Notes under the pieces: generated by a model
Told to the model about the DNA's origin: nothing
Seen by the model: only the letters and a program-made list of their open reading frames with translations
Database searches by the model: none
From: Meandrina meandrites
Taxonomy: Eukaryota > Cnidaria > Anthozoa > Scleractinia > Meandrinidae
Direction of reading: 5' to 3'
Length of the DNA: 64,000 nt
Assembly: GCA_963693305.1 (NCBI GenBank)
Contig: OY855912.1
Location: forward strand, 1,934,001 to 1,998,000
Translations under genes and position numbers: made by a program
Part shown: positions 37,201 through 50,026 of the stretch, one piece after another
Numbering within the stretch: position 1 is the first letter of the stretch
Layout: the number at the start of each line of letters is the position of its first letter

Positions 37201-40200
37201 GGGAGGTGTCTTGAAGCTGCTTAGCATTGAGCAGAGGGCATTTGCATGTCCCGCCGGATAGACCCAGATTTCTTCTCTACAAAATTGTTGAATTGCAGCA
37301 TCTTAGAGTCCGTCAAAGTTTTGCTTGAGAAAATGAAATTTCATTGAGGCTGAGTTTTTTAACGGAAACGCCCCTTATCAATGATACCAGTCTAAAAGTT
37401 TATAACAACTTTCATTGGAACTGAGATTACAAGTGAAAATAATTGTAGAACTTGTCAATAATAAGCATCAGCTCTGGAAAGGATCTCCGCAGTTTGCCTT
37501 AATCTATTTTCCAGCAATTGACAAATAATTGTAACCGCACCACATGAAGAATAACACTGACAGCCCCAACTAATTTAAAAAAGATGAAAAACTCATTTAA
37601 TGCAGAGGAATGCGATGCCGCTTAGTGAAACGGATATCGTGCACTAATCCCTTTTTATTCCAAACTGAGCTCGATTGATCACGGATCAGAGAGATCTTCG
37701 AGCAGAGCACAGCAGGCTTTGAGAGGACGTTTAAAGTTTCAATGTTGCAACACATAAGCTTACTGTAAGTCGCCATTTGTCAAAGCAGAGTCAAAACAGA
37801 GTCAAAGCTAAGGTCTGCGGGCCGGTTGACCTTCTAGTGAATACAGCATTCACTTTTAACAAACTCGTTTCCAAGGTCTTCTCGGCCATTTCTCGCCCTT
37901 GGTTTGTCATGCAATGAAATCTTACTATAGTGTATAGTATTAATGAAGAAACAAAGAAAACAAATAATTGGAACTAATTGGACAAAATTGGAAGGCATGA
38001 ACTATTTGACCACCATGCATAGAGTCGTTCGTGTCTGTCCTCTTAAAATAAGCTCAAACTTCATAATGTCAATGAAGTGTTCATTCAATTACAACTGACC
38101 GTCAACTGGGCGACAAGGACATTTCTTGACCTAATCTAAGCTGCAGCTGAAATTAAGTCAATCCGTTTAAACTGATCTTCAACTCGCTCAGGGTTCATGG
38201 TGTTTTTTGTGCGTACCTTTAAGTTTAGTTTTATGATGTAAACACCAGTGAAAGAGTAACAAAATAGCATAATGTTGCACCCCCAAACCCGTTTAAAGTA
38301 TTATGCTATTTTACAATTCAAGACAGTACAATTAACTGCTCTAGAAACTCTTAAAAAGCCGTATCTTGTGCGGAATATCTACATTTCCGACATGTGGAGT
38401 AGCTCACACTCCATCCCCCATCCCCCATCCCCCCTCCCCCTCTCCCCCGACAAATGCACTATCGTGGATTGAGATGGATTTACGAAAGGCAAGCTCATAG
38501 ATAATTGCCTGTGCTTCAAGTTAAAAATGGAAGTAAATGTTCATTTACCGATTAAAATGCCACTATAAAAAAAATACAAAAAAAACAACAAAGAGGATTC
38601 TCAACAAAAGGCACATTCTCCTCTCAGTGTTTAATTCGTCAGAAGTCAAGAAGGTTTTGCCAATTCTTGCACTCCGTTACAATCTTACCCAAAAACGAGT
38701 ATTCAGAGGTTTCAGACCGCACATGCGTAATAAAATTAGCTAAAATTGTTTAACCAGTTCAGTAAACGCACCAGATTCCGTCTGCAATAGCGTGAGGCAG
38801 TGATGCCAGAGTTTTCCGTGTGGTAATCCCCAGGGATAAAACATCACGTTTCTCCAAAGTTCTATTTTTTTTTGTCGCCGAACTTTAACAACTGAATACT
38901 GGCAACATTCAGATTATTTGTATCAGACCCCCAGCGATATCAGTACGTGCACTGACAAGGTTATCCGGTATTATTTTTAAATTATTAAGGTTATTATTAT
39001 TGTTATCATTGTTAAATATGTCGCATTCTATTCCTCCACTGGAAATAAATTTTTAAAGGAAAGAAAAATAGAGAAATGTTGTTCTCGAGTTGTTCTTTAT
39101 CTGCATGTTAATAATTGTGGCTGTGTATTTTGTATTCAATTCAGATTGTGAAAAACGCGTGCTGTGGCTAATTATGACATGAATGCGATGAGTTCCATCC
39201 CCCAGCGACTGACGCATCATAGAATTTTATGCAGTAAACAAGAGATAAAAAGCTTTTCCGTGTGATATACAGTTTATGCAGACACTTAAGAAAAGCCGGA
39301 ACAATAAATGAGCAATAAGACCGTGTCTCTAAGTAAGCTACTAACTCGGATACTACCTTTCTTTGGACTGGATTACAGCATGAAAAAGTTGTGTCGTTTT
39401 TAGGTAAAACTACATGTAACCACAAACTATGCCAAACATTGTACATGTGGATGTTAGCCAGAGGAAATCTATCGAATGAAAGTAAAACTCCTCATGATAG
39501 GCCGAGAAAAGCTAATTCTCTTTAAGTAACTTATAGCTCAGCAACTTGCTTGGTACCAGTCAGTTCACGATTTCAACCTATAAAAACCTGATGTGTAAAG
39601 CAACTCCTTAGGATTTAAACTTCATGCTTAGCCTTGTTCGCCATGAGTTTTACAGAATGAAGAGCCTGCTTTAGAAAAATTCTATTTACATTTTAAAAAC
39701 CCAGCCTGTAAACGGTTAAAACTAAATACTAAAGAAAATTCTGCCAACCGTCTGAGCGGCCCAAGAGGGCTACATGTAAAAATAACTTCATGAATTTCCG
39801 CCAAAAAGTGTAAATTTTAGCAAGCAATCAAAGCTTGAATTTGGGGATATAATTTTCTTTTCTGGACTGAATGAAGATACGCAAAATTTGGTTCCGACGC
39901 CAAAAAAAAAGACCGCAATGATAAACTTCATATGGAAATGATGTATATTTTTGGAATTTCGGGGTTTTTTTTACCTCTGAAACGAAAGAAAGTGGTATAG
40001 ACATCTTTCTCAACTTAGTCTCAAGGAATTCAGTGATGGATAATTGAAGCCATGCAATCTTTGCTCATTCGGTGATTTTAATTTTCTTTCATCGTCACAT
40101 AATGAGAACGAGTCGGCTTCGCGTTGATCCATTCTCGAAACGTCATACATTGACGGTGCATATTTCATAAAGTGAACAACATGAATATATATTGCTTACC

Positions 40201-41177
40201 TGGAGGCAATTTTGTTTTGTTGAGTTCTCGCAGTAGAGGAAAAAATACTTGAAATCAGCAGAAGAATCAAGCCTTCCAATCAATTTACAGCTCCTTTCAA
40301 GGTTATGTACCACTCCGAACACTTGCTATAAGTGACCTCCTCTGGCAATTGACCATAATTTCAGAAAATGGTATGTAATGGACGCTGAAGCTCGTAAGAT
40401 CCACGAGGGTGGATTATCTTTAATACGTATTAAACATTCCTCAGCCGTTTGAGAGTTATTCCGATCTTGCTATTTGAACGTGTTTTGCACTGAGGTCAGT
40501 CTGTTCAAATGAGGAACGCCGCTTAGTCGCGTTGGTAGTGGTTTGGAGCAACTTGTTTGACGCTATTGAAAATTCTGATTATGACACGGTATTCTTCGTG
40601 CGAATTGAGACTTCAACAAGGTGTTTATATCTTAGATAAGGGCGGCGCTGATGGTTGTCTGTATCTCCTCGTTAATCCAATTCTACACTGGAACAGTGAA
40701 GGATTTTATACCTTCGACGAATAAGACGGCTGACCTTCCCACGCTAAGCTATAATCCCACGATTCTCATTAGAAAGTGAGCATGTGTTTACATCGAATTT
40801 CATTAGTTCATATATGTTTATTGTCTATTAAGGTATTCAAATGTGTCTGTTATCACGAGGCCGAAATAAATTAGCTATTTTCTTCAGTAGTTTTGGCGTA
40901 AACTTTGTTAAAATCCACTATCATTTTGACGCAGTGCTGATCACCTTGACGAATTAAATCTAAGATAAAATTCCAGTATTCACTAGGGAGGATTTTAATA
41001 CTTTGGCTTTGCAGTTTTTTTTGGCGGTAGCAGGAAAAATGTCACTTGTTTAGGCTTTATCCGTCTACAGCGTTGATGTTAGGATAAAAAGCCTCGAATC
41101 GACCAGAAGCACATCTTAAAATAAGAGTTTGACCTTTGTTACGTTCTAAGTTCGAAAAAAAAGCATCCTTTGAGTAT
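34298..41177. other. Long gene-poor stretch
   Basis: Nearly 7 kb without a recognisable gene, RNA or well-bounded mobile element. It has simple sequence (C-rich CCCCATC run at 38410-38450), a short palindrome CCATGGTGACCATGG at 35328-35342, and only short frames with unrecognised translations. Regulatory DNA or unrecognised old repeats are possible. Confidence 0.4.
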
Positions 41178-41371
41178 TACCCTGTACCATGTCTTGCTTA
41201 TGTTTGTTCTTCGACCTTCCTTGTGTATAAACGTAATAAAGCATGCCTTGATACCCTGTGCTATGTCTTGCTTATGTTCCTTGCGTATAAACGTGTTAAA
41301 GCATGCCCAGATACCCTTACAGCGTCTTGCATATGTTTGTTCATGGTGTACAATCGTGTAAATACTGCATT
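41178..41371. repeat. Minisatellite, three units of about 60-74 bp
   Basis: Units start at 41178, 41252 and 41312, each opening TACCCT and containing GTCTTGC-TATGTT and GTATAAACGT-TAAAGCATGCC in the first two. The overlapping short open frames here are repeats of this unit, not genes. Confidence 0.75.
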
Positions 41372-41786
41372 ATATTATTTAGAAGCCTCCTCTACGCTTT
41401 TTGTTTTTCCGCTTGTCTAAGCATGCAAGATTGCGTCAGGAGGCAAGCAAACATCACGGTGCTAACTGAGGGTGGTCATGTACTGCCGGGCCATGACGAT
41501 TTCCGCAAGATTATAACATATTTATACTTAACTCGTCAACAAAAATGTATCATTGTTTAAAATGGTCCTTCTTAGTACACAATAGCATAGTTGTCAAATT
41601 AAATGAAATTCTATTGGAATGGATAAAAAGATTTGAATAACGAAATCAGGATGTTGAAATAATGTTAATCGCAATCTCCAGTTCGTGTAACATGATCTCA
41701 GTAATAGTAAATCAAATACGTCAGAGATACCGTAAAAGCTCTATTAACCCCTCGGGGATCGGAACTTATACCTAATGAGGGGGGCT

Positions 41787-42024
41787 TTATAGAGAGGAAG
41801 GCATATTTCAAATCATGTACCAGTTTATAGGGTACATATAACAACCCTGCGATGGACTAGCATCCCATCCAGGGGGGAGTAGAAATACTCCTAGTCGCTT
41901 AATGCTACGGAAACCGGGATAAGCTCCGGCGGTATGAGCCACTAGTAGGCTTGACGCAGACTTTACCTTATAGAGAGGAAGGCATATTTCAAATCATGTA
42001 CCAGTTTATAGGGTACATATAACA
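41787..42024 (+). mobile_element. SINE/LINE tail flanked by 57-bp direct repeats
   Basis: A 124-bp core (41844-41967) reads CCTGCGATGGACTAGCATCC, then CTAGTCGCTTAATGCTACGG, and ends CAGACTTTACC. It resembles the 3' tail shared by coral SINEs and CR1/L2-group LINEs. It is flanked by a perfect 57-bp direct repeat (41787-41843 and 41968-42024, starting TTATAGAGAGGAAGGC), by far the longest target-site duplication in the window. Confidence 0.8.
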
Positions 42025-42476
42025 GAAATAAAATGGACTTTGAAATGTTTAAGTGTAGTGTTTGGTAACCTTTTTTACAAAGCAGCAACAGTAATAATTA
42101 AGTAAGTACGGTGAATGAATTGATCGTTTTCACGTGACGTCATCAGATACTAAAATCCAAATCTAAAGAGACACCAACGTTTGTATCTGCATCAGGCATA
42201 AGAAGTACTTAAATTATATCTGTTTGCAACTTTTCAGCTCAATAGGGTCCTTCGTTTGGAAACCAGCGCACTTTGAATTTTAGAGTTATGGCGGTGCGTG
42301 ACATACAGTTACGATCGTGTTTGTCAAAAAGTATACATTTCTCTTGCGATTTTTTGCCATTTGGGAAGTTAAAGTAGCAAGAAATATGTTAATGCAAATG
42401 TTTGTTTGTCCAGTACAGATAATCAGTGGCCTAGATGACCAAAGTAAGCTCCAGATGTTTACAGTATTTTTCCGCC

Positions 42477-42511
42477 GCCATATTGGTGCACCACAGATGT
42501 GCACCAATATG
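42477..42511. repeat. Perfect 13-bp hairpin
   Basis: CCATATTGGTGCA and its exact complement enclose nine bases. Weaker complementarity continues outward (TACTG, CTGTAAA), suggesting the core of an old foldback element. Confidence 0.65.
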
Positions 42512-44024
42512 GTGGATCCATACTGGGCTCTGTAAATTTGTGCAAACCATTTCGACGAATATCTGAAGTTTGGGATAACGCACAGACCTAAAACTTGGAG
42601 AGATGTCTTATTTACTTATTTTCTATAATATCCTATTTTATTGACCTCATTCAATGAATGGTTCTTCAATTTAAATTTTTGTTGCGTGACAGTGAAAACG
42701 ATCCATACTTTCAGAAGCGTATAGTTGTCTGGTTTCTTCCATCAAGCAAGGAAGTAGGGTGGGGTTTGGGGTGGGGGGTCGCCGAGAGAAAGAAGCTTAT
42801 TGAAAATTGACCTGTCAGACGAGGGATAAATAGAGGAAGCTATTTATGGAATACGAATGGACAACACAATAATCCAGCCGAAATGTCGAAGATGATAATA
42901 ATTTTTTTCTTGGCCTCCAGTCAATAATACAGGCACAAGAAACATTGAAACTTTAAACGATATGACAGAACTGACAATGGCTTTGAAAAAACAAATTGTA
43001 CTTGTATCTTCTCTACACTAAATGAAAGGCAGGTGGTTTAGCGTTAATTTTAGTCTTGATAGCCCATCTAAATCCGGATTTTGGAATCGAAAAATTTGAC
43101 AAACGATTTTAGGGAAGTGTGGAAGGGGATATCCTTCTTATCGTATGGTTTGCTCCGTTAAGCGATAATTTTTATAAACGAGCCATCTCTAAAACCAGAT
43201 TAACGTTTCTCCATTTTTTGTTCCAGCAAGGATAAGAATCCGAACAATCTGGATTACTAAAATAGATAGACTGGCTAAAGGATCATCTCTGGTATTAAAG
43301 TTATAAACGTTTAAGGGAGCGGCGACCTAGCTGACGTGCGATGTCAGAATTTCTTAATATATTTTTATCTTTGACTAAAAAACGGACATCAATCCGCTTA
43401 ATGAGTGGTGATCATTGTGCTCTTTTTTATTGGAGTTGATTTTGTTCAGTTCCGTTTGTAGGTCAGACTGACCCGGTAGTTGCAATTTCTACAATTTGTA
43501 ATCTCCATCACAATTAGCTGTGACACTTCACTTCACTGAGCAATAATTATTGGGGAGGGGTGGGGTAAAACGAGTACAACACGGCTTAAAGCTCTCTTAA
43601 CTCCCCCTATACAAAGACTGAAATAACATCTCCCCCCTGTTAAAGCTAACAACTAAAGTACAATCCCACCCCACCCCCAACCCTGACCCCATTGCAAAAA
43701 TTGAAACTATGAAAGTTACGATAATGAAACATGATCAGACAGTCTCTTCAGTGACAGGACGTGGAAATTACAGACAGCACCAGTATAACTCTGACAAGAT
43801 TGCATTTAATTCTACATATGTGAATGGGCAGACTTTTGGCAATTGAACATATTATGACAACATTTAATTTGCAGGAATTTCTTATTTTAAAAATGTCTTA
43901 TTATACCGATGTAATTAAGCCTAGATCTTAGTTTGTTTGTTTTCTTTCCTTTTTTAAAAATAACGTTTAGACATACTGCGCGGTTTATATGTACTTTTTT
44001 TTCCTGGAGTGATCGAATGATCCA
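42512..44024. other. Intergenic, nothing recognised
   Basis: Only short uninformative frames and G/C-rich runs (GGGGTGGGG near 42770; CCCCACCCC near 43670). Confidence 0.4.
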
Positions 44025-44042
44025 CCCCCCCCCCCCCCCCCC
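44025..44042. repeat. Poly-C tract
   Basis: Eighteen consecutive C immediately before the TTAA-type MITE copy C. Confidence 0.9.
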
Positions 44043-44103
44043 TCGGAAGGGGGCTACTCCCTACTCCTACAAATTTCGGATAGGAGTGTGTCGCGAAGGT
44101 TTC

Positions 44104-44817
44104 TTAAGCTGGGGGTACATCCGATTTTGAGTGAAATTTTAAGAGGTTTAAGGAAGAGATAGAAGAAAGAAAATTATTTTTGAAACACCAACAGAGAGTT
44201 GACCCCCACGCAAGAGCACCCCAGGTTGTCAGGGGACTTTTTGGGTGTCCATATACTAACTTTTATATAGACTCTTGGTTTTAGTTGTGAATAAATATTT
44301 CGTGGCTAGTCTGACGCAGCGTTTCGTCCCGGCCAAGGGACTCTTCAGAGACCTTTTCTGCTAGTAAACTCGTTGAGCATCGCGCTCAAAGTCCCGTTCG
44401 CAAAGAATGATGACAGCAATCTCGTTGAGCATCACGCTCAAAGTCCCGACTGCACAAAATCACGAGTGAAAATTGACAATGAAAGTTGACAGTTACTTGA
44501 CCCCCCCCCTTGGTTTTAGGCCATCGTAATCATCATTTGTTTCATGTTACTAATTTTTAACTTAAATTCTAATTTTAAAATCACATTAAATCTTTAGTAT
44601 TTCTTATTTCTCCAAATTTTACTAATCCTTTGAGAAAAACTATCTCTTCCCAAACATCCCCAAAAATCACCAAAACATTTACAAAAACACCGCTAAACAT
44701 AGCTTTGTGAAATATATGAGCATAGAGTTTCTGGATTACTTGAAGCGCTGACGAGATATTTGCATTAAACCAAGTTTAGCGGTGGAAAAACAGGCTTCAG
44801 GTATACCCCCACCTTAA
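44104..44817 (+). mobile_element. TTAA-type MITE, copy C (interrupted)
   Basis: It begins TTAAGCTGGGGGTACATCC and ends GGTATACCCCCACCTTAA, with TTAA at 44104-44107 and 44814-44817. It keeps the undisturbed TTTAAGGA site that is filled in copy A. It is itself interrupted at 44266 by unrelated sequence. Confidence 0.85.
44266..44547. mobile_element. 282-bp insertion inside copy C
   Basis: Relative to copies A and B, 282 bp are extra. They are flanked by 12-bp direct repeats with one difference (TACTAACTTTTA at 44254-44265, TACTAATTTTTA at 44548-44559). The insert contains a CTCGTTGAGCATC-CGCTCA segment twice, 52 bp apart, and CTTGGTTTTAG near both ends. Its class is undetermined. A retroposed fragment is possible from the TSD length. 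Confidence 0.65.
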
Positions 44818-45453
44818 ATGACACCCCATTCAAGGGGAGGAGAAGCGTAGCTTGAAGACCCAAATACCGGCTAACCGCGCACGGCAAAACGCATATCTTT
44901 ATAAAATCTCTTTACTAATACTTGAACGGATAGTTCAGATCTAACCATTTTGCGTTTAGCTGGCCGTTTATTTTAGCTGGTAGAGTAAAATTTAGGTACC
45001 CTATCTAAGGATCACACAGGGAATACAATACCAAAACGAGCATAAATGTTACCCTAATTGAGGACCGAGAATCTCAAAAAACCATACCCTCTCCCGCGGC
45101 ACATACCTATATAGCCCATATATGGAGTATATATATGGGAGGAGATCCAACATAGAGCAGCTGCAGGTATACATTTGTTTTTCAGTAGTTACTAGTCTAG
45201 ATCACCTTTTTAAACAGTGAAAGTTATGCTCTACCAGATCCAGTAGGCCCATGATGATTTCGCGTATCAAAGCAAAGGCGCTTCTCAGTCTCTATGGCAC
45301 CATACGGTAGCTAATTTCCATTTCGTGAACGGTCGATGGAAGCTTTCCGGCAGGTTAAAGGTCTATGATATTCCTGGTAACCTATTCGATGCCTGTAATT
45401 AAATAAAATGAGATATAGATATTAATGGTCCTCTGCCGTTAAGAGACAAATAA

Positions 45454-48400
45454 TGATGATGATGCCTTTTAGTACTCCGTCTCGGAGCATAGGCCACAGA
45501 TAAAGCGCCTCCACCCTCCTCTGTCTCTGGCCATCTGTTCAATCTGATTCCAGGTGTAGCCTTTTAGCTGGATGGTCCTTTCTGTGTCTCTTTTCCAGGT
45601 GTTTCGTGGTCTTCCTCTCCGCCTACTTCCCTGAGGGTTCCAGCCAAGTGCGTGTCGGGCTATGCAAGTGTTTGGTCTCCTAAGTATATGCCCGATCCAT
45701 GTCCACTTTCTTTTCTTAATCTCTTCTTTGACGGGTAGTTGACCTGTAGTCTCCCACAGGGTAGCATTGCTGATAGTATCTGGCCAGTAAATTTGGAGGA
45801 TTCTGCGCAGGCATCTGTTTATGAAGGTCTGTAGTTTTGACTCGGTCTTCTCTGTCATTCTCCATGTTTCTGAACCATAGAGTAGTACGGGCTTAACATT
45901 TGAATTGAATATTCTAATTTTAGTGGCTGTTGTTATTTCCCTCGATCTCCAGATGTTCCCTAGAATATTAAATGCGCTACGTGCTTTCCCTTTTCTTGCC
46001 AGTACATCCTCGTCCGTTCCTCCAGTGATGTTTATGACACTCCCTAAGTATGTGAAGGATGTTACATCTTCTATGTCACGGTTTGCTATACTGATGTGCT
46101 CATTGGACTTGCTATTCACCCTCATGATCTTTGTCTTGTCGGTATTGACTTTGAGTCCTACTTTTGATGAGATGGCTTCAAGTTTTGAGGTTTTTGCTTG
46201 CATCTGTGAGTGGGTATGAGACAAAAGTGCCAAGTCGTCGGCAAAGTCCAGGTCTTCGAGTTGGTCTACAAGGGTCCACTGTATGCCATTCCTAGAGTCA
46301 GATGTTGTCTCCTTCATTGCCCAATCAATGGCAAGAAGGAAAAGGAACGGTGATAACAGACATCCCTGCCTTACACCTGTTTTAATACTGAACTTTTCGG
46401 TTAAACCACTATCGTGCAAAATGCGACAGCTTGTGCCCTCATATGTGTTCTTTACTAATGATATGATCTTTCCAGGAATTCCGTAGCTGGCCATCAGGTC
46501 CCACAAGGTGTTTCTATCCAGGCTGTCAAATGCTTTCTCATAATCTATAAAATTTATATAGAGTGGGGTCCTCCATTCAAGTGATTGTTCTACGATTATA
46601 CGAAGGGTGGCTATTTGGTCTGATGTTGATCTGGATTGTCTAAATCCCGCCTGATTATCTCGTAGTGTCTCATCCACTGCTTCCCTCATGCGTTCAAGGA
46701 TAATGCGATTTAGAACTTTCCCTGCTGTTGAAAAAAGCATGATTCCTCTATAGTTCTTACACAAGCTTAGGTCGCCTTTCTTAGGTAACTTCACCAAAAG
46801 ACCCTCTTTCCACTCTGATGGTATAGATTCCTGATCCCAGATCTTTCCTATGAGACCGTGTAGCATGTGTACTGAGGTGTCAATATCAGCTTTCAGTAGC
46901 TCCGCCGGGATGTCGTCTGGGCCTGCCGCCTTGTTGTTCTTTAGTGATTTAATTGCCTTCTTAACTTCTGTTTCAGTTGGGGATTCGCAGTTTATGTCTA
47001 GTTCTTGGTCCGCAGGTGGTAATGTTGGAGGGTTCATTGGAGGGGGTCTATTAAGAAGCTGTTGAAAGTGCTCGACCCATCTTTTGTTCTGATCCTCAGT
47101 CGTTGTTAACAGGCGTCCATTTAGGTCTTTAATCTGATGGTTAGATGCCTTGAACCTACTTGACATTTGCTTTGTTGTATCATAAAGTGTTTTCATATTG
47201 TGTTGGCTGGCGGCAGTCTCTGCCTCTTTTGCTAGGTCTGCAATGTACTTCCTCTTGTCGTTTCTCACGCTTCGTTTGACATCCTTATTTGCTTCTGTAT
47301 ACTCAGCATGGGCTCTCACTTTTTGCAATCTCGTACGTGCTTTATTTAGGTTCTCCTTTTTCTTTCTTTTTAGGGCGATCTTAGAGATAGTATGATGAGA
47401 CAACCATACTTTATTTTGTTGTTTCCTTCGACCAAGTGTTTCCTCGCTTGTTTCCTTCCATACCTTCTTCAACTTCTCCCAGCTTTCATCTATTGGGTCC
47501 TCTTGGTCTTGCATATCTTGGAGGATCTGATATTTATTCCTGATTGTAATGGAAAATTGCTGCGAAATGAGTGGGTCTTTCAGAAGGTTGGTGTCATATT
47601 TCACTCTGCTTATTGTGCCTCTAACTGATCTTTTTAATTTAAGCCGCAATTTACCCGCTAGGAGATGGTGATCTGAGCTGGCATCTGCTCCCCTCATTAC
47701 TCTTACATCTAACAGTGTTCTTCTAAACCTCCTAGATATGCAGAGGTGGTCTATCTGATTTTCTGTTCTACGGTTAGGCAAGACCCAAGTAGCTTAATGC
47801 ACTCGTTTATGTGGAAACACGGACCCTCCTATGACCAGCTCGTGCTCTGCACATAGGTCTGCAAATCTCTCCCCGTTGTTGTTCATTTCACCTAGTCCAT
47901 GAGTGCCCATAACTTCTTCATAGCCAACATTACAACATCCGATCTTCGCATTCATATCTCCCATTAAGATGGTCAGTTCCCTTTGTGGTCGGTTGTTGCC
48001 CATCACTTTTCTAAGCCGATCGTAAAAATGGTCTTTTATCTCGTCGGCTGCATCGTTGGTAGGTGCATACCCCACTATAAATCTAGCAAGGATCCTCGTC
48101 TGCTTGGTTCTAAAAGTGGCTGTGATTAGTCTGGAACTTATTGGTTCCCAGCTTACCAGGGCTTTCTCTGCCTGCTTGGATAGCATGAATCCCACTCCTT
48201 CAGTATGTGGTGCCCCATCGTGAGTATGGCCAGAGTACAATATAAGCTCTCCCGTGGCAAGACGGAATTGACCCGTTTGAGTCCATCTTGTTTCTGCAAT
48301 CCCCAGTACGCTGATGTTATACCTCCTCATTTCCATCGCTATCATGGACGTCTTTCCTTGTTCGTACATTGTTCTTACATTCCAGGTTGCAATTATCGTG

Positions 48401-48862
48401 TGCTGTCTTGGAGAAAGAAGGATCGGTCGGGCAGGTTCCCGATGCTGCTGGCTTTCCCTGCTCGGCGTCATACGTTCAGATGAACCGCTTCCTACAAGAC
48501 AGCGGATGTGTGTTTGGTGCACGTGCGTCTGTGTTTCTGTAACAATATAATTTGTACTAGGTGGGGTTGTTAACCCCACGCTAAACCCCCAGACCTGGAG
48601 GACCAGTGCATTTTCTGTTAGGGTTTTTTTCCCTTAGCCATAGGTTCCGGTTAATAAGGCGCCGGAGTCTCGCCTGTCACCATTGCCACTCAGCTGTAGC
48701 ACTAAGTGCTACATTTCCAGGGTTACGGCGAGGACGTGTGGCATCTGATTTGCTGGCAGAGCCTTTGGAAACGGTGGGCATTTCTCAGCATTTTTTGGAG
48801 CGTACCTGATGGCACCAGCACGCTCCACTGAGACCCCTTACCAGCCTTCAACCCCCCCAAAA
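45454..48862 (-). mobile_element. Full-length RTE-like non-LTR retrotransposon
   Basis: A 3.4-kb element read on the minus strand is bounded by the perfect 13-bp target-site duplication AAGAGACAAATAA (45441-45453 and 48863-48875). It ends, on its own strand, in a short CATCATCATCAT tract rather than poly-A, a feature of RTE-clade LINEs. One long frame encodes an AP-type endonuclease followed by reverse transcriptase (see the separate entry). A non-coding leader of about 280 bp precedes the frame. Assignment to RTE rather than a sister clade is from memory of domain order and tail type. Confidence 0.9.
45469..48579 (-). pseudogene. LINE endonuclease-reverse transcriptase, one stop
   Basis: The frame is collinear for 1,037 codons except for a TAA at 47794-47796, inside FPHKRVH-stop-ATW, where family members usually have a lysine. 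Endonuclease motifs come before the stop: ATWNVRTM, GIAETRW and GDMNAKIG. The last endonuclease motif, SSDHHLL, lies after it, so the upstream product would lack a complete nuclease. Reverse-transcriptase motifs follow: YEKAFDSLDR (motif A), GVRQGCLLSPFLF (B) and LDFADDLALL (C, catalytic FADD). The C-terminus has WTWIGHILRRP and a GRPRNTW segment usual for this group. The exact start codon is uncertain: there is no ATG near the frame's 5' end, and the first is the M of SERMTPS. Transposition from this copy would need readthrough. Confidence 0.9.
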
Positions 48863-50026
48863 AAGAGACAAATAAAATACAACTTAATACGAAATTTGTT
48901 CTCTATAACTCAAAAGGAAAGCCACGTTTCTGCACCAAGAAGGAACCTTTGTACTACTGAATTAATGCAGGCGCGGATCCAGGAAAAAATAGTGACTGTT
49001 TCCGACGGTATGTGCCCCCTCTCCCCCCCCCCCCCCCCCCCACCCCCCGCCAATCTCACCTCAAGAAAAATGTTTAGACTTACTAGTCTAGAAGTGCCAA
49101 AATGGGCTCACAAATTTTCCTCGGATGAGGTTTATTTCGTCAATATCAATTTCTTTATTGCAATGATTTTGGAATATCTCTAAAACTATATACCACCTTA
49201 TTTAAAAAATCTGACCGATTTACGTAAAACGGTGGAAACCGGTCTGGATCCGCGCCGGTAATGGCAGTGTCATTTGTACAGAATGAAAACCTATCTTTTA
49301 CGTGAGTGTTTTACAATGTCACCTTTGAGATTAAAGTCCTTGTGTTTTTTGCGAGCTCCTACATGATTACTTCTAGTTTATGCATTTATTAGGATTTATT
49401 TATTAAGGTTTTTATTGCTTTATTACGATATGAGAGGTTTTAGAATTACATGGCAATTATAAAAGAATTTGTCACTTTCAACCACTTTCGTCCGTTATGG
49501 CATGGAACAAACTGTTTTGCATTGGAAGAAAAAGAGTTTTTCTCAACTACCGCCTCGAGGACAAAATTTATTTCAATTTTTCAGCTCCAGTGCCAAAGCC
49601 GGTTCAGTTTTAGCGAAATATTTGATTTCACCTGGCTTTATCAACTGTATTGTCTCGACCACATTCGCGATTTATCCTTGGGGCGAGGAAGGTTTATCCT
49701 TGAGTCGAATCAGTGCTAAAACTGCACTGAATTCGTGCATTTTAGCAGGTTCTCTAGTCAGCGGAAGAGAAAAAAATATTGCGGAAAAGCGGAGATGATT
49801 GGAATTTTCTTCACCGTACAATATAGGACAAAAGAGTTTCTCCGAGGTTCATTTATTTTCGTGGAGGCAGCGCACGTAAAGGCCAAATGTGACGTCAAAG
49901 AGTTTTCCCAGATGCTGAGTAACCAGGCTATGATGAGACAAGACAAGGCACACGTTCTAGGGATTCGGCGAGACGATGTTACGAAAACAGCTTATGTGAT
50001 CAAAGGTAGTTCGTTCAGTTCAGAAA
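48863..50026. other. 5' flank of the dicarboxylate-carrier gene
   Basis: It contains a 19-base poly-C run (49023-49041). Open frames at 49450-50037 overlap in different registers and have no recognisable domain. They may cover the promoter and 5' UTR of the carrier gene. No TATA box is evident. Confidence 0.45.

Noticed and set aside
41136..41560. A small secreted or membrane protein
   Set aside because: The apparent sequence is produced by three copies of a 60-74 bp tandem unit in several frames.
45905..48550. Several plus-strand open frames of 60-104 codons
   Set aside because: They are antisense shadows of the LINE endonuclease-reverse transcriptase frame.
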